This document shows, one piece after another, positions 62,904-64,000 of a stretch of DNA of 64,000 bases. How positions within the stretch are numbered: position 1 is the first letter of the stretch; each line of letters opens with the position of its first letter. This DNA comes from Massilia phosphatilytica (GTDB lineage: Bacteria > Pseudomonadota > Gammaproteobacteria > Burkholderiales > Burkholderiaceae_D): positions 806,001 to 870,000 of the forward strand of contig NZ_PUIP01000001.1 in NCBI RefSeq assembly GCF_002968015.1, read 5' to 3'. Below the pieces are notes generated by a model that made no database searches, was not told the DNA's origin, and saw nothing but the letters and a program-made list of their open reading frames with translations. A program made the position numbers and the translations under genes.

Positions 62904-64000
62904 ATGAGATTCCAGCAGACGGCAGTCGGACTGGCCTGCGCCACGTTGCTGGCCGGCTGCGGCGGCGGCGGTGGCGGTTCGGCCGACGGCGCGATGGCGC
63001 AATCCATTTCGTTCCCGTTCCCGGGCGGACTGACGCTTGCCACTCCGCCCAACGTCGCGACCGTCCAGCTGACGGCGACGGCGAGCGGCGGCGGAGCAGT
63101 TACTTACACGTCGAATACGCCGGCGATCTGCACCGTCAACGGCGCTACGCTGTCGCTGATCAAGGCGGGCGAGTGCTCGGTGACCGCCAGCCAGGCGGGC
63201 GGCAACGGCTACGCCCCGGCTACGGCAAACCAGCTTTTCGGCATTCCCAAACAGTCGCAGACGGTGACCTTCCGCAATCCGGGGGCGCAGCCGCTGGATT
63301 CGACGCCGGTTCCGCTGGCCGCGACGTCCAGCGTTGCGGGCAAGACCGTTACGCTCACGTCCACCACGCCCACGGTGTGCACGGTCAGCGGCAGCACGAT
63401 GACCAAGGTCGGCAACGGACTGTGCAGCATCAAGGCGGAGGTAGTCGACGATTTCTATGTGCCCGGCACGGTCGTCCGGAGCATTCCGATCGGCACCGCC
63501 CAGGCGGATGCGCTGACGTTCCTGAGCGGCTACAAGAACACTAACCAGACCAACGAGTCGGGCAATATCGATACCTACGCCGGCAGCAGCGCGGACAATT
63601 GGTGGTGCTCCACGAGCTGGTGCGGTCGCACCGCGCCCGCCGACGGCAGCGGCTTCACCTGGTACTACAACATCCAGCCGGAGTCCGGCAATGGACTGGG
63701 TGCCTACATGGGCTTCAAGCTGCTTGCGGGCGGCCTGGCGCAGCTCGTCAAGAACGGCGACACGCCCGCCGGCGTACGGATCGACGCGCAGGAGGCGCTG
63801 AAGTTCAATCTCGCGCAGAACCCTGAATGGTTCGGCACCGGTAACAACGCGGTCGATATCAACCTGTACCTCGGCCACTTCGCTCTCAACGCGAAAGGCG
63901 AGGCCTGCAACGTGAAGCTGCACGCGGTGGTGAAACCGACCGCTGCAGCCGCCACGAGCTACAGCGTCGGTCTCAAGGACAAGTTCACGATTGCCGATTC
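62904..64000 (+). CDS. Lipoprotein with Ig-like repeats, N-terminal part (runs off the window)
   Basis: At least 365 codons are open to the window end. The product starts MRFQQTAVGLACATLLAGCG; LAGC is a lipobox, so it is lipid-anchored. After a Gly-rich spacer come two bacterial Ig-like repeats with the TYTSNTPAICTVNGATL and TLTSTTPTVCTVSGSTM pattern, then an aromatic, Cys-containing domain (NWWCSTSWCGRT, FTWYYNIQPESGNGLGAYMG) that may bind or process carbohydrate. GAGGAG 7 bp before the ATG at 62904 decides the start over an ATG at 62889. Divergence from the alpha-galactosidase and the shared control element suggest a role in the same sugar pathway. Confidence 0.8.
   Translation, partial: MRFQQTAVGLACATLLAGCGGGGGGSADGAMAQSISFPFPGGLTLATPPNVATVQLTATASGGGAVTYTSNTPAICTVNGATLSLIKAGECSVTASQAGGNGYAPATANQLFGIPKQSQTVTFRNPGAQPLDSTPVPLAATSSVAGKTVTLTSTTPTVCTVSGSTMTKVGNGLCSIKAEVVDDFYVPGTVVRSIPIGTAQADALTFLSGYKNTNQTNESGNIDTYAGSSADNWWCSTSWCGRTAPADGSGFTWYYNIQPESGNGLGAYMGFKLLAGGLAQLVKNGDTPAGVRIDAQEALKFNLAQNPEWFGTGNNAVDINLYLGHFALNAKGEACNVKLHAVVKPTAAAATSYSVGLKDKFTIAD

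Overview
The window is high-GC bacterial chromosome from the Betaproteobacteria, most likely Burkholderiales, family Oxalobacteraceae (Massilia-like). The evidence is the order map-glnD divergent from rpsB-tsf-pyrH-frr-uppS-cdsA-dxr-rseP-bamA-skp-lpxD-fabZ-lpxA-lpxB-rnhB-RNA methylase, the divergent ppsR/ppsA pair, the smpB/ratA-ratB and guaB-guaA neighbourhoods, and several hybrid histidine kinases and c-di-GMP proteins. I saw no rRNA, tRNA, CRISPR array, transposase or phage gene.

Layout. Positions 1-1816 hold the N-terminus of an exported protein and an exported M28 peptidase. Positions 1.9-16.4 kb form a signalling region: a two-domain KaiC-like ATPase coupled to a small orphan protein and a hybrid kinase; an aminotransferase; a membrane GGDEF-EAL protein paired with a PhnD-like binding protein; two remnant gene pieces fused end to end (10.26-10.54 kb); and two more hybrid kinases. 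Positions 16.5-21.1 kb (mostly minus strand) hold a pseudouridine synthase, glnD and map. Positions 21.2-37.0 kb are the core translation, isoprenoid, envelope-assembly and lipid A superoperon, with a canonical sigma70 promoter and an attenuator-like hairpin before rpsB and terminators after rpsB and tsf. From 37 to 46.3 kb come a REC-EAL protein with altered catalytic motifs, a DUF2071-like gene, ppsR/ppsA, a TPR protein, a small cysteine-patterned exported protein and an NfeD/SPFH pair. Positions 46.3-49.9 kb are a Fur-controlled iron locus: a TonB receptor divergent from a PepSY membrane protein and a small membrane protein. Positions 50-56.3 kb hold an esterase, a signal peptidase, a Bcr/CflA transporter, lipoproteins, smpB and ratA-ratB. 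Positions 56.4-59.6 kb hold guaB-guaA.

The right end (59.7-64 kb) is an accessory sugar locus. A GH27 alpha-galactosidase and a membrane-anchored AraC-type regulator are transcribed leftwards, and a lipoprotein with Ig-like repeats runs rightwards off the window. The roughly 770 bp between the divergent units contains two 101-bp elements in inverted orientation (79 of 101 positions identical by my hand alignment). Each holds the same dyad AATTTCT-N10-AGAAATT and a conserved CGATATCGTTG. A further dyad sits at the centre, an intrinsic terminator lies inside the rightward leader, and there is a LacI-type palindrome nearer the lipoprotein gene. This looks like a paired control region for a small carbohydrate regulon and is the most unusual structure I found.
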